Below are positions 63,915 to 64,000 of a stretch of 64,000 bases of DNA, in pieces (position 1 is the first letter of the stretch; each line of letters starts with the position of its first letter). Under the pieces are notes generated by a model. It was not told the origin of the DNA, did not search any database, and saw only the letters and a program-made list of their open reading frames with translations. Where the stretch lies: contig NZ_CP116034.1 of NCBI RefSeq assembly GCF_027945075.1, positions 3,844,001 to 3,908,000 of the forward strand, written 5' to 3'. The stretch comes from Chryseobacterium sp. CY350 (lineage in GTDB: Bacteria > Bacteroidota > Bacteroidia > Flavobacteriales > Weeksellaceae). Position numbers and translations under genes: made by a program.

Positions 63915-64000
63915 TTAGTTGAATAAATCCTTGACTTTGTCGAAGAAAGTTTTTTCTTTGCCTGAAGGCTCTGCCACCATATCTCCGCTAGACATCTGCT
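63915..64000 (-). CDS. C-terminal end of a gene cut by the right edge
   Basis: Only the last 28 codons are visible: QMSSGDMVAEPSGKEKTFF and then DKVKDLFN, ending with TAA at 63915. The gene starts beyond the window. No family can be named from this polar tail; a small envelope or stress protein is possible. Confidence 0.55.
   Translation of the reverse strand, partial: QMSSGDMVAEPSGKEKTFFDKVKDLFN

Overview
The window looks like a chromosomal segment of a low-GC flavobacterium, most likely Chryseobacterium or a close Weeksellaceae relative. The evidence is the gene content (DUF5686, DUF1501/DUF1800, BT_3928 and DUF1599 families, S9 peptidase, PhoX), start regions without obvious Shine-Dalgarno sequences, many promoter -7 boxes of the Bacteroidota form TAnnTTTG, and abundant short palindromic intergenic repeats. 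The genus is an inference from family recognition; no rRNA or tRNA gene was seen to confirm it.

Layout. 0-4.8 kb: an RNA-repair-like set (RlaP nucleotidyltransferase, RtcB ligase, HopJ-family protein, WYL regulator). 4.8-7.4 kb: exported DUF1501/DUF1800 pair. 7.6-14.8 kb: outer-membrane barrel behind a possible sigma-54 promoter, glucokinase, two YceI proteins, alpha/beta hydrolase, ammonium transporter, serine deaminase. 14.9-24.3 kb (minus strand): serine hydrolase/YIP1/DUF2089 operon, tyrA behind a Tyr-codon leader peptide and terminator, cation/proton antiporter, and a tsaE-ald-hypothetical-LytS-LytR operon. 24.4-34.5 kb: esterase, dnaG, clpP, tpiA, S9 peptidase, TerB-like, BT_3928, DUF1599, folP. 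34.6-44.4 kb: two tandem DUF5686 barrels, di-heme peroxidase, PhoX, lipoprotein. 44.4-50.2 kb: accessory island. 50.2-64 kb: alaS, msrA, a possibly frameshifted membrane protein, an ABC exporter, an AAA ATPase, prfB, dedA, an esterase, DUF808, an acyltransferase and small unknowns.

The accessory island is the most unusual part. It holds an OLD-type ATPase/TOPRIM nuclease with half of a palindromic repeat abutting its 3' end; a transcription unit with a 36-codon ORF, ten head-to-tail 21-bp units and a 230-aa protein of unknown function; and an array of nine ~115-140 bp elements that can each fold into a four-arm cruciform. A GIY-YIG nuclease gene sits between elements six and seven. A repeat/nuclease partnership is my main candidate for an undescribed system, but it rests on arrangement and secondary structure only.

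Other points of interest are the tyrA attenuator, DnaG lacking the three zinc-ligand cysteines, prfB without its frameshift site, an AAA protein with an altered Walker A motif, and several start codons that can be corrected because a -7 promoter box overlaps the longer reading frame.
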